From contig CAKVDS010000037.1 in assembly GCA_934726455.1 (NCBI GenBank), positions 1-26,007 on the forward strand: 26,007 nucleotides of DNA, in the 5' to 3' direction. The notes beneath the pieces were generated by a model. It was not told the origin of the DNA, searched no databases, and was given only the letters and a program-made list of their open reading frames with translations. A program made the translations under genes and the position numbers. Below are positions 10,282-17,569 of this stretch, one piece after another. Every line of letters begins with the position of its first letter. Within the stretch, counting starts at the first letter, position 1. This stretch comes from an uncultured Bacteroidales bacterium (GTDB lineage Bacteria > Bacteroidota > Bacteroidia > Bacteroidales > UBA932).

Positions 10282-11811
10282 TCAATTCTCGGCTGCAAGA
10301 GCTTCGATTATCTTGTCTATCTGAGGACTTACCGCCCAAGATGAAGCCGTGCAGTTGTTGGTCAGTATCGAGAAGACCACAGCATGGGAGAGGTCCCCGT
10401 CTCGCGGCAGAATATAACCGCTATAGCAGAGTATCCCGTTCATCGAGCCGCTCTTCATACGTATACGGCTGCGGAACGCGGCATCAGCGGAGGGGAATTT
10501 ATACTCAAGAGTACCTTTGCCGCCAGGCTGCGGAAGAGAGGCCAGATATGCCCCGGAGGCATCGGTCCCGGCCATTACGGTCAAGAAATTGACAAAAAAC
10601 GACGGCGAGACATAGTTCTTGCGGGACAGCCCGCTGCCGTCGAATATACGGCAACCGGACGCAGGGCTGAGTCCGAGTGAGGAAAGGGCCGATTCGGCCG
10701 CCATTATGCAGGAATCATAGTCGGCGCCCCCGCCCTTGTTGACAGACAGGGTCTTGAGGAGAGTCTCCGCAAAGAAGTTGTCACTCTCACAGTTGGTCTC
10801 ACGAGCTATTGACTTGAGCGCAGCCGAACGCGTGCTGCCTACGAGGCAAAGAGACCGGACATCGGCAGCCTTCTCACTCCCCGACATGCTCTCCGGCATC
10901 TGGCGGACATAGCCGGACGGGGTCACGTCCGCAGCGCCCTCAGTCACAGATACACCATTAGAATTCAAATATTTACAAAAATAGTAAGCACAGGTGTATG
11001 CTCCGAATCTGTTGGAACATTCAAGAGTATATCCTTTTCTGTCAACGGGGAAACTCCCGGCAAACTCCCCGCATGGGGAAAGGTGCGTATTGATGTAATA
11101 TACCGTATTGCGGGTGCGCGCCCCGCCGGTCGTGGCATGGTTGACAAATGTCATCCACGGTGTCTCGGGATAACGGACTTGTATGTCCGGTTTTTGCCCG
11201 GGAGCTGAACCCGGTTTTATGGAGAAATTCTGGGCGTTCTCAAAAAAGTTCAACCCGGTAGGCCCCGCCCCGTAATTGGTACCAAGATCATCGTACGTCC
11301 ATCCCAGCCCCTCCGGGGTGACAGCGCCAAGGAATCTCGGATCGCCTATGACCCGCCCTGAGATGGAGCTGATCCCGGCGGAGCGGAGCAGTTTGAGCCA
11401 TGAAGCGAAAAGTGCATCTGCTGGTTCGGCACACTGAACTTTCGAACCCGTGGTAGGGTCGCCTCCGCCTATGATATACAGGTCCCCGTCGAGGACACTG
11501 TTTTCTATCACACCATTATAGCCCAGAGATGTCTCATAACGGAAATCCTCCCCGAGATTGACCAGAGCCAAGCCGGTGGTAATCAATTTCATGTTGGAGG
11601 CCGGAACGAACTTCACACGGGCATTGTGGCAGGCAAGAGTGTCCCCGCCCATACTCATGGCAAAAACTCCTACCGAAGATGAAGCGAGCGGAGGACGGGA
11701 GACCACAGCATCTACAACCTCTTGCGAACGGGTCTGCGGAATACCGGCAGTCGCGCTCCTTGCAGCAAGCAGAAGCGCGACTGATATGAAAAATGCAGCG
11801 TGGAGCCTCAT
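10282..11811 (-). CDS. dacB: D-alanyl-D-alanine carboxypeptidase/endopeptidase, PBP4 (peptidase S13)
   Basis: A 509-residue periplasmic penicillin-binding protein that trims peptidoglycan side chains and cuts DD-cross-links. A signal peptide ends near SATAG (residue 23). The three active-site motifs are visible in order: SNMK (Ser72-Lys75), SDN (343-345) and KSG (453-455). The long insert between the first two motifs is normal for class C PBP4 enzymes. Translation starts at an ATG that shares one base with the stop of the upstream 93-residue gene (TAATG), which suggests coupling. Confidence 0.94.
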   Translation of the reverse strand: MRLHAAFFISVALLLAARSATAGIPQTRSQEVVDAVVSRPPLASSSVGVFAMSMGGDTLACHNARVKFVPASNMKLITTGLALVNLGEDFRYETSLGYNGVIENSVLDGDLYIIGGGDPTTGSKVQCAEPADALFASWLKLLRSAGISSISGRVIGDPRFLGAVTPEGLGWTYDDLGTNYGAGPTGLNFFENAQNFSIKPGSAPGQKPDIQVRYPETPWMTFVNHATTGGARTRNTVYYINTHLSPCGEFAGSFPVDRKGYTLECSNRFGAYTCAYYFCKYLNSNGVSVTEGAADVTPSGYVRQMPESMSGSEKAADVRSLCLVGSTRSAALKSIARETNCESDNFFAETLLKTLSVNKGGGADYDSCIMAAESALSSLGLSPASGCRIFDGSGLSRKNYVSPSFFVNFLTVMAGTDASGAYLASLPQPGGKGTLEYKFPSADAAFRSRIRMKSGSMNGILCYSGYILPRDGDLSHAVVFSILTNNCTASSWAVSPQIDKIIEALAAEN

Positions 11812-12092
11812 TACTTGGTTGACTCCTTCACGGCTGCGCTCAACTTCTCGTAAAGAGCATTCGTTTTGGTAAGAATCTCTTTGCGAAGTGCGGTATAATA
11901 CGCTTTGCTTGAGCCCTCGAATTTGGCGTTCACCTTGTCCCGGAGTTCGTTGTAAAGATCAACGGCCTCTTCCATCAGCGAGCCGACCTTAGCCTGGGCA
12001 ACATTGGAGTTGACAGTCGCCACAACAGAGCAATCCTCGATAAACGCGCCGAGAACGTATTCGATGTCTTTTTTGATACCTCTTAAATTCAT
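11811..12092 (-). CDS. Conserved-looking 93-residue soluble protein, function unknown
   Basis: A short protein beginning MNLRGIKKDIEYVLGAFIED, with mostly helical, charged sequence and no signal peptide or membrane segment. The pattern (KKDIEY, GAFIEDC, then VDLYNELRDKVN) resembles small conserved proteins of Bacteroidota known to me only as hypothetical. It has its own promoter box 28 bases upstream and is joined to dacB by a TAATG overlap. I cannot assign a function. Confidence 0.75.
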   Translation of the reverse strand: MNLRGIKKDIEYVLGAFIEDCSVVATVNSNVAQAKVGSLMEEAVDLYNELRDKVNAKFEGSSKAYYTALRKEILTKTNALYEKLSAAVKESTK

Positions 12093-12110
12093 AATATCAT
12101 GTATTTGTGA

Positions 12111-13049
12111 TTAATCTGCGCAAATATAGTAAAAAGATGCGAAACGGGAGCGGTCCACATGGCCGAGTATCCGCCGCACTGCAACCGGAGTGCGCCCATA
12201 ACTGTCCGGCTCTCCGGAACGGAGCGAATTGACGCGTACAAGCTGGGAAGAGTGGATGATGCGTCCGTCTCCTATGTACATCGCCACATGTGTGACAGAA
12301 GCAATCTTGCCGGCGGAAGTCCTGCGCCCGAAGAACACCAGATCGCCTGGCCGCATTTGAGAAAAATCAAAGGGGATCTCCATCCCGCAATGTATCTGCT
12401 CACGCGCGTTGCGCGGCAGGAGGATGCCGTTCATAAGATATACGAACTTGGTGAATCCGCTGCAGTCGAAATACTTGGAGGTACACCCGCCCCACATGTA
12501 TGGTGTCCCCAGAAAAGACTCGGCAAAAGAGACCAGAGAATCTTCTTCCGGACGGCGTGAAGACATCCATTCATCAAGAGGGGCGACATCCGAAGACCTT
12601 GCCCATACCTCCCGCCCGTCAGCGAGAAGTACCTGCGTCCACCCGGGACGGCGTCCCTGAGCGCAACGCACGACATCCCCCATGGTGAAGTCGCACACCA
12701 CAGGAGCCCCTTCCCAAGCCGAAGCAAAAAGGGCGCTCTGGCGGGCAGTACAAATCATTTTCGGAGCTGCGACATAAGCCTCCTTGTCCGCCTCGTCCAT
12801 AAACGCAAGGGCCAGTTCATTGGTCCAGCAGTCTTTGTAGTCGGGGACATTGACCCGACGCCAATAGCGGTCGGATCCTGTCACCTCCACGACTGTTCCC
12901 ATAAGACATTGGCTCTCACACGAAGACTCATAATCAGGAGCAGCCCTGAGGAAACATGAGGAAATGTTTACCACCGCCCAGCGTTCTTCAGCACGCAGGG
13001 CAGACAACGGCAGCAGCAAGGCTGCCAATATCAAAATTAACCTTTTCAT
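12111..13049 (-). CDS. NlpC/P60 (C40) peptidoglycan hydrolase with SH3-like domains
   Basis: A 312-residue exported cysteine peptidase that probably cuts peptidoglycan stem peptides. A signal peptide covers residues 1-20 (ending ALRA). One or two SH3-like domains follow: WAVVNISSCFLRAAPDYES, and the region around 100-155 ending GREVWARSSDV. The catalytic domain has TPYMWGGCTSKYFDCSGF with Cys196, VTHVAMYIGDG with His254, and a third polar residue at His266. The ATG at 13049 is chosen because it starts the signal peptide and follows AGGA by a few bases. A further upstream in-frame start would overlap the preceding gene. It sits 7 bases after the anSME gene, so the two are cotranscribed. Confidence 0.92.
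   Translation of the reverse strand: MKRLILILAALLLPLSALRAEERWAVVNISSCFLRAAPDYESSCESQCLMGTVVEVTGSDRYWRRVNVPDYKDCWTNELALAFMDEADKEAYVAAPKMICTARQSALFASAWEGAPVVCDFTMGDVVRCAQGRRPGWTQVLLADGREVWARSSDVAPLDEWMSSRRPEEDSLVSFAESFLGTPYMWGGCTSKYFDCSGFTKFVYLMNGILLPRNAREQIHCGMEIPFDFSQMRPGDLVFFGRRTSAGKIASVTHVAMYIGDGRIIHSSQLVRVNSLRSGEPDSYGRTPVAVRRILGHVDRSRFASFYYICAD
12121..12128 (-). promoter_or_regulatory. Promoter -7 box inside the 3' end of the NlpC/P60 gene
   Basis: TATATTTG on the minus strand lies within the last codons of the upstream gene (those for Tyr-Tyr-Ile-Cys-Ala-Asp). Transcription would start near the stop codon and run into the 93-residue gene and dacB. No perfect TTTG is present at the -33 distance. 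Confidence 0.6.
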
Positions 13050-13056
13050 ATTCCTG

Positions 13057-14313
13057 TCATCCACGCCGGCTGCGGGCAAACTCCATCACGAGTGAAGGAG
13101 CCTGACCCTCCTGCAGCTTCTCGCGCATATAATCCATATATGGTGCCACATGGGCGAAATACATCTTGAACCCTTCGCACAGCGAATTGCGCAAACTGCC
13201 GTCAGACGCACGCTCGAAACGGTGCTTAGGACATTCCCCGTGGCAAGCAAAGAAATACTGGCACTTCAGACATTCCGCAGGGAGAGCGTTGCGCTTGGCA
13301 AGGCCGAAACGGATACGTTTTTCAGTGGAGTATATCTCTTTGAGAGTATGCTCTCTGATGTTGCCGAGCAGGTATTGCGGATATACGAAATGATCGCAGG
13401 AATACACATCGCCGTTGTGCTCCACCACGAGCGCATCGCCGCAGGTCTCCGCCATGGTGCACACCCCGGGCTGCATGCCGCACCACAGGGCGAGGGTCGA
13501 GTCAAACATCTGGACATAATAGTTTCCGACATCCCTGCGCACCCACTCGTCGAACACATCGCAAAGAAAACGCCCATAACCTTCCGCCGACACGCTCCAC
13601 GGAGCGAGGGAAGCGCCAGGAGTCTCAGGAGAGACGATAAGAGGCCTGCGATAATCTGTCTTCATGACAGTGTGCTCCACGGCAGGCAGAAACTGCATAT
13701 AATGACTGCCGACAATGTCGCGGAAAAACCTGTAGATCTCCGCCCCGCGCTTCTCGCTGAGCTTATTCACAACACTCAAGGTGTTGAATTCCACACCGCT
13801 GCGACGGAACATCCTCACTGTCTCCATCACCCGGTCAAAGGTCGGCTTGCGCATCCGGTTGCGCCTGAATGCATCGTGGATATCTTTCGGCCCGTCCAGA
13901 GACAACCCGACCAGAAATCCGTTTGAGGCGAAGAACTCGCACCACTTCTCATTGATAAGGGTCCCGTTGGTCTGGAGAGTGTTCTCTATTGTCTTGCCGG
14001 CTGCGTATTTACGCTGGAACTCAACGGCTTTCTTGTAATAATCCAAGCCGACAAGCGTCGGTTCGCCTCCATGCCAGCAAAACGTCACCTTGTCCACATC
14101 GTTGGCCTCTATATACTGCCGGACATACTCTTCCAGAAGCTCTTCGCTCATCAGAGCCTCCTTTCCTCCATACTGCACCGCCTTGTCAAGATAGTAGCAA
14201 TAGGTACAGTCCAGATTGCAGGCCGAGCCGGCAGGCTTCAGCATGGTCATGAACGCAGCTGGAGCATTGAGCTTCTGCGCATCGGACAGGGTGAATATCT
14301 GCTTCTCTTCCAT
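13057..14313 (-). CDS. Anaerobic sulfatase-maturating-type radical SAM enzyme (SPASM)
   Basis: A 418-residue cytoplasmic radical SAM protein. The cluster motif CNLDCTYCYY (C32, C36, C39) follows FMTMLKPAGSA, which is typical of anSME/ChuR enzymes that turn a sulfatase Cys or Ser into formylglycine. The C-terminal SPASM part shows CGDALVVEHNGDVYSCDHF and CLKCQYFFACHGECPKHRF, which bind auxiliary Fe-S clusters. The start at 14313 (MEEKQIF) is chosen because an upstream extension would run through a terminator and into tRNA-Met. A near-match box CATATTTG (14323-14330) ends 9 bases before the ATG. No sulfatase gene lies in the window, so the substrate is unknown. Confidence 0.9.
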   Translation of the reverse strand: MEEKQIFTLSDAQKLNAPAAFMTMLKPAGSACNLDCTYCYYLDKAVQYGGKEALMSEELLEEYVRQYIEANDVDKVTFCWHGGEPTLVGLDYYKKAVEFQRKYAAGKTIENTLQTNGTLINEKWCEFFASNGFLVGLSLDGPKDIHDAFRRNRMRKPTFDRVMETVRMFRRSGVEFNTLSVVNKLSEKRGAEIYRFFRDIVGSHYMQFLPAVEHTVMKTDYRRPLIVSPETPGASLAPWSVSAEGYGRFLCDVFDEWVRRDVGNYYVQMFDSTLALWCGMQPGVCTMAETCGDALVVEHNGDVYSCDHFVYPQYLLGNIREHTLKEIYSTEKRIRFGLAKRNALPAECLKCQYFFACHGECPKHRFERASDGSLRNSLCEGFKMYFAHVAPYMDYMREKLQEGQAPSLVMEFARSRRG

Positions 14314-14338
14314 TGGTTTGCACAAATATGGCTTATAC

Positions 14339-14369
14339 AAAAAATCCCGAGGCTTTCGGCCTCGGGGAC
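14339..14369 (-). terminator. Terminator of the tRNA-Gln/tRNA-Met unit
   Basis: On the minus strand a stem TCCCCGAGGC / GCCTCGGGA with a CGAAA loop (14345-14369) is followed by six T (14339-14344). It sits 25 bases after tRNA-Met and just before the anSME start. Confidence 0.85.
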
Positions 14370-14393
14370 TCTGACTTTCTTCTGAAAGCGGCG

Positions 14394-14467
14394 TAGCGGG
14401 AGTGGGGCATGATCCCACGACCTCCGGATTATGAATCCGACGCTCTAACCAGCTGAGCTACCCCGCC
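14394..14467 (-). tRNA. tRNA-Met (CAT), elongator type
   Basis: A 74-base cloverleaf. The acceptor stem is GGCGGGG/TCCCGCT, with a 1-72 G-T pair. The D-arm is GCTC/GAGC, the anticodon stem is TCGGA/TCCGG with loop TTCATAA (anticodon CAT), the variable loop is AGGTC, and the T-stem is GTGGG/CCCAC. The discriminator is A and CCA is not encoded. It lacks the GGG/CCC anticodon stem of initiator tRNA. The T-loop is ATCATGC instead of the usual TTCAANC. A tRNA-Ile2 (lysidine-modified CAT) is less likely. Confidence 0.93.
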
Positions 14468-14488
14468 TCATAACCCCCGAAGGGGCAG

Positions 14489-14559
14489 TTGAGATAGAAG
14501 GATTCGAACCCTCACTGACAGAGCCAGAATCTGTAGTGCTACCATTACACCATATCTCA
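14489..14559 (-). tRNA. tRNA-Gln (CTG)
   Basis: A 71-base cloverleaf. The acceptor stem is TGAGATA/TATCTCA, starting with the U1 typical of tRNA-Gln. The anticodon stem is ACAGA/TCTGT with loop TTCTGGC (anticodon CTG), and the T-arm GAGGGTTCGAATCCTTC is normal. It is followed 21 bases later by tRNA-Met. Confidence 0.95.
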
Positions 14560-14597
14560 ATGATTGGACCCGAAAACGCAAAACGGTTTTGGGACTG

Positions 14598-14628
14598 CAA
14601 ATGTACAACAGTTTTACTTAATTGCAAA
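14598..14628 (-). promoter_or_regulatory. Promoter of the tRNA-Gln/tRNA-Met unit
   Basis: TTTG (14625-14628), 19 bases, then TACATTTG (14598-14605) on the minus strand, an exact Bacteroidota consensus. The transcript would begin with a hairpin-forming leader (CCCAAAAC / GTTTTCGGG) before tRNA-Gln. Confidence 0.82.
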
Positions 14629-14657
14629 ATTATTTTTTTGAAATTCCGGAACATTGA

Positions 14658-14665
14658 TATATTTG
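14658..14665 (+). promoter_or_regulatory. Promoter -7 box of radA
   Basis: TATATTTG ends only 7 bases before the radA ATG. A run of T ending TTTG lies 17 bases upstream of it as a possible -33 element. The start site would fall at or just before the ATG. Confidence 0.65.
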
Positions 14666-14672
14666 TACTTTG

Positions 14673-16040
14673 ATGGCAAAGACAAAGACAGTATGGTACT
14701 GCACCGCCTGCGGCAACGAAAGCCCCAAATGGATGGGGCGCTGCCCGGCATGCGGAGAGTGGAACACGATGGTGGAGGCCCCTCAGGAGACACGGAAAAA
14801 CTCTTCCCCATCCTCCGGGAAGAACACTTCGGCAGGAGAGAGAAAGCCCCAGAGCCTCAAAGAAATAGATTATTCCGAAGAAGCCCGGCTCTCCCTCGGA
14901 ATGGGAGAAGTGGACAGGCTCTTGGGCGGCGGGATTGTTCCAGGCTCGCTGGTGCTGATCGGCGGCGAACCGGGGATAGGAAAATCCACGCTCAGCCTCC
15001 AGATCCCACTGCACAGCAAAGGTCTCAAAACCCTATATGTAACGGGAGAAGAGAGCGCCAAACAGGTCAAGATGAGAGCCGAAAGGCTCGGAGGCGAAGA
15101 CTCGGAATGTCTGATTTTCTGCGAAACGCGAATAGAGGACGTGATTGCCGAAGCGGAAAGGATACACCCGGACCTGATGATCGTGGACTCCGTGCAGACC
15201 ATGTTCACCGACTCTGTGGAGTCTACGCCGGGTTCGGTAAGCCAGATAAAAGAAGTGGCCGCCGCTCTGCTCAGATTCGCCAAGGACAGCGGGGTTCCTG
15301 TCATCCTCATCGGCCACATCACAAAGGACGGCTACATCGCGGGGCCGAAGATCCTTGAGCACATCGTGGATGTCGTCTTCCAGTTCGAGGGTGACAACAG
15401 GGGCTCGTACCGCGTGCTGCGCAGCATAAAGAACCGTTTCGGGTCAACCTCGGAACTGGCAGTGTTCGAAATGACGGGGACAGGGCTGAGAGAAGTGAGC
15501 AATCCGTCAGAATTGCTGATCCCGATGCACGAGCAGGGGCTGAGCGGCACGGCCATCGCCGCCTCACTTGACGGGACACGACCGCTGTTGTTTGAAGTCC
15601 AAGCTCTTGTCAGTTCCGCCGTATACGGGACCGCACAACGTTCCGCCACCGGATTCGACACAAGACGCCTCAACATGCTGCTCGCTGTGCTCGAGAAAAG
15701 GGCGGGATTCCGTCTGAGCGCCAAAGACGTGTTCCTCAACATGGCCGGAGGCCTGAAAGTCAGCGACCCGGCCTGCGATCTGGCCGTAATCGCCGCCGTG
15801 CTCTCGTCCAACTTCGACTTCGCCATATCTTCCGACATCTGCTTCGCCGGAGAGGTCGGGCTCAGCGGAGAGATCCGCCCGGTATCTCAGTGCGACAGGA
15901 GAGTCGGCGAAGCGGCAAGACTCGGGTTCAGCAAGTTCTTCCTCTCTTCATACTCAAGCGTGGAAAACGCCCCGTCCGGGATCAAGGTCATCAAGGTGGC
16001 GGACGTGCCTGCACTCGTAAAAGCGCTGTTCAAGCAGTAA
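14673..16040 (+). CDS. radA: DNA repair protein RadA
   Basis: A 455-residue RecA-related ATPase that promotes branch migration in recombination. It has an N-terminal zinc finger (C10, C13, C24, C27), Walker A GGEPGIGKST (97-106), Walker B around LMIVDSVQT (168-), the RadA-specific KNRFG (253-257), and a C-terminal Lon-like domain containing DLAVIAAVLSSNFD and CFAGEVGLSGEIRPV. The ATG at 14673 gives the standard MAKTKT start. The promoter box lies 7 bases upstream, so the mRNA may have almost no leader. It is followed after one base by rsmE. Confidence 0.97.
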   Translation: MAKTKTVWYCTACGNESPKWMGRCPACGEWNTMVEAPQETRKNSSPSSGKNTSAGERKPQSLKEIDYSEEARLSLGMGEVDRLLGGGIVPGSLVLIGGEPGIGKSTLSLQIPLHSKGLKTLYVTGEESAKQVKMRAERLGGEDSECLIFCETRIEDVIAEAERIHPDLMIVDSVQTMFTDSVESTPGSVSQIKEVAAALLRFAKDSGVPVILIGHITKDGYIAGPKILEHIVDVVFQFEGDNRGSYRVLRSIKNRFGSTSELAVFEMTGTGLREVSNPSELLIPMHEQGLSGTAIAASLDGTRPLLFEVQALVSSAVYGTAQRSATGFDTRRLNMLLAVLEKRAGFRLSAKDVFLNMAGGLKVSDPACDLAVIAAVLSSNFDFAISSDICFAGEVGLSGEIRPVSQCDRRVGEAARLGFSKFFLSSYSSVENAPSGIKVIKVADVPALVKALFKQ

Positions 16041-16041
16041 T

Positions 16042-16770
16042 ATGGAACTTTTCTATTCTACAGACATTGACGGCCGCAGCCTGCGCCTCGACCAGGAAGA
16101 GTCCGCGCACTGCGTCCGGGTGCTGCGGCACCGCTGCGGGGACACAATTTCCGTTATCAACGGGAAAGGCACACTGTACCGGTGCCGGCTCGCTCTGGCT
16201 GACGCCAAAGGCGCTGAAGCCGAAATACTTGAAGCGCATGAAAATTTCGGGACGCATCCTTATGATCTCACCATGGCCGTGTGTCCGACCAAAAACATCG
16301 ACAGATACGAGTGGTTCGTGGAGAAAGCCACGGAAATCGGCATCGACACTATCGCCCCGGTGCTTGGAGACCACTCTGAACGCAAGATCATCAAGTCTGA
16401 ACGTCTGGAAAAGATTGCCCTGTCCGCAGCCAAGCAGTCACTCAAGGGGACAGTGCCTGAGATACTTCCCCTGCAGAGTATCAGGGAGTTCATCAGCGCG
16501 ACAGCAGCGCAAGCGCTTAAACTGATCGCCTACTGCGACGAGACCCTCGAAAGGGACAAACGCCTGTCCATCAAGGACGTGCTGCATCAAAACCACGAAA
16601 GGGGGCAGGAAATCAGCATCCTGATCGGCCCGGAAGGGGACTTTTCACCTGAAGAAGTAGCTCTGGCGCTGGAAAGCGGCTGGATTCCTGTCCATCTCGG
16701 AGAGAGCCGCCTCAGGACCGAGACCGCCGCCCTCACCGCCACCGCCGCCGTGTATCTGGAGTTTCTTTAG
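16042..16770 (+). CDS. rsmE: 16S rRNA m3U1498 methyltransferase RsmE
   Basis: A 242-residue SPOUT-class methyltransferase that methylates N3 of U1498 in 16S rRNA using SAM. The N-terminal PUA-like part carries HCVRVLRHRCGD, and the C-terminal knot has LIGPEGDFSPEE and HLGESRLRTETAALTA, the family signature. The ATG follows the radA stop by one base (TAATATG), so it is in the same operon. No clear terminator follows before the toxin-antitoxin promoter. Confidence 0.95.
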   Translation: MELFYSTDIDGRSLRLDQEESAHCVRVLRHRCGDTISVINGKGTLYRCRLALADAKGAEAEILEAHENFGTHPYDLTMAVCPTKNIDRYEWFVEKATEIGIDTIAPVLGDHSERKIIKSERLEKIALSAAKQSLKGTVPEILPLQSIREFISATAAQALKLIAYCDETLERDKRLSIKDVLHQNHERGQEISILIGPEGDFSPEEVALALESGWIPVHLGESRLRTETAALTATAAVYLEFL

Positions 16771-16813
16771 CCCTCACGTTTAAGGCGTTTCGCCATATAT
16801 TTAGGGCACAATT

Positions 16814-16844
16814 ATTGCATCTTGAAATAAATATACTATATTTA
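16814..16844 (+). promoter_or_regulatory. Promoter of the toxin-antitoxin pair
   Basis: ATTG (16814-16817), 19 bases, then TATATTTA (16837-16844) is a near-consensus Bacteroidota promoter 18 bases before the antitoxin ATG. Confidence 0.5.
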
Positions 16845-16862
16845 CACCTATACGCAAAAATT

Positions 16863-17159
16863 ATGTCACAGGTTTCCATGACTGTCCGGATGGATTCCGG
16901 CCTTAAAAATTCTTTCGATGCGCTCTGCTCCCAATTCGGAATGAGTGCAAATACAGCCATGAACATCTTCGCCAAAGCGGTTGTTCAACGCGGAAAAATC
17001 CCTTTCGAGATACGAGGCGACAATGCGACTGTTGCCGAAGAGAGCAAGGGACAGAAAGCATTTCGCGCTATCCGCGCCATGGCAGAAGCAGGAGCATTCC
17101 CCGACCTTTCACTTGATGAAATCAATGAGGAGATTAAAGAAGCCAGAAGAGCAAAATGA
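16863..17159 (+). CDS. RelB/DinJ-family antitoxin
   Basis: A 98-residue protein with an N-terminal ribbon-helix-helix fold (QVSMTVRMDSGLKNSFDALC). The family hallmark MSANTAMNIFAKAVVQRGKIPFEI comes next, and a charged C-terminal tail (LDEINEEIKEARRAK) probably contacts the toxin. The ATG at 16863 is chosen over an earlier in-frame ATG because the RHH strand begins there. The stop overlaps the next start as ATGA. Antitoxins of this type usually repress their own promoter; that is family knowledge. Confidence 0.9.
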   Translation: MSQVSMTVRMDSGLKNSFDALCSQFGMSANTAMNIFAKAVVQRGKIPFEIRGDNATVAEESKGQKAFRAIRAMAEAGAFPDLSLDEINEEIKEARRAK

Positions 17160-17569
17160 AAGTTTATGCCGTCTTCGACACAAATATTCTCGTGTCTGCA
17201 ATGATTTCCCGACGACCTGATTCCGCCGTGGTACTTGCTTTCGAGACTTTGCTTTCCGGAGAGGTGACACCATTATACAACGATGAGATAATTCAAGAGT
17301 ACACCGATGTCCTGCACCGGGAGAAATTCCATCTTCCGAAAAGCCTTGTCGAGGCAGCAATCTGCCAGATCAAAACGAACGGGATTGCCACCGAAAGAAT
17401 TGTTACAAACGAAGTTTTCCCCGATTCTTCAGATGCAGTCTTCTACGAAGTCGCCTTGTCAAAAGGAGACACATTCCTTGTCACCGGCAACATCAGGCAC
17501 TTCCCCAAAAAACACATTGTTGTCACGCCGGCCGAATTCCTTGAACTGATAGGAAAAAACAAGCACTAG
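17156..17569 (+). CDS. PIN-domain toxin (putative RNase)
   Basis: A 137-residue protein of the PIN-domain family often listed as a toxin component (COG1569 type). Acidic residues expected in the metal site are present: D8 in FDTNILVS, E48 in EIIQEY, and D90/D93 in FPDSSDAVFYEVA. The late position is TGNIRHFP, where VapC proteins usually have Asp; TGN is common in this subgroup. It overlaps the antitoxin gene by 4 bases, so the pair is translated together. RNase action is inferred from the fold. Its stop shares CTAG with the stop of convergent tsaC. Confidence 0.88.
   Translation: MKVYAVFDTNILVSAMISRRPDSAVVLAFETLLSGEVTPLYNDEIIQEYTDVLHREKFHLPKSLVEAAICQIKTNGIATERIVTNEVFPDSSDAVFYEVALSKGDTFLVTGNIRHFPKKHIVVTPAEFLELIGKNKH

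Noticed and set aside
13050..13079. Upstream start for the NlpC/P60 gene
   Set aside because: It would overlap the anSME gene and place ten polar residues before a good signal peptide.
14314..14418. Upstream start for the anSME gene
   Set aside because: The extension would translate through the tRNA terminator and part of tRNA-Met.
14468..14488. Small CCCCCGAAGGGG hairpin between the two tRNA genes as a terminator
   Set aside because: It is short and lacks a T-run; more likely a processing spacer.
14445..15014. A 189-codon minus-strand frame over tRNA-Gln and radA
   Set aside because: It reads through two tRNA genes and is antisense to radA.
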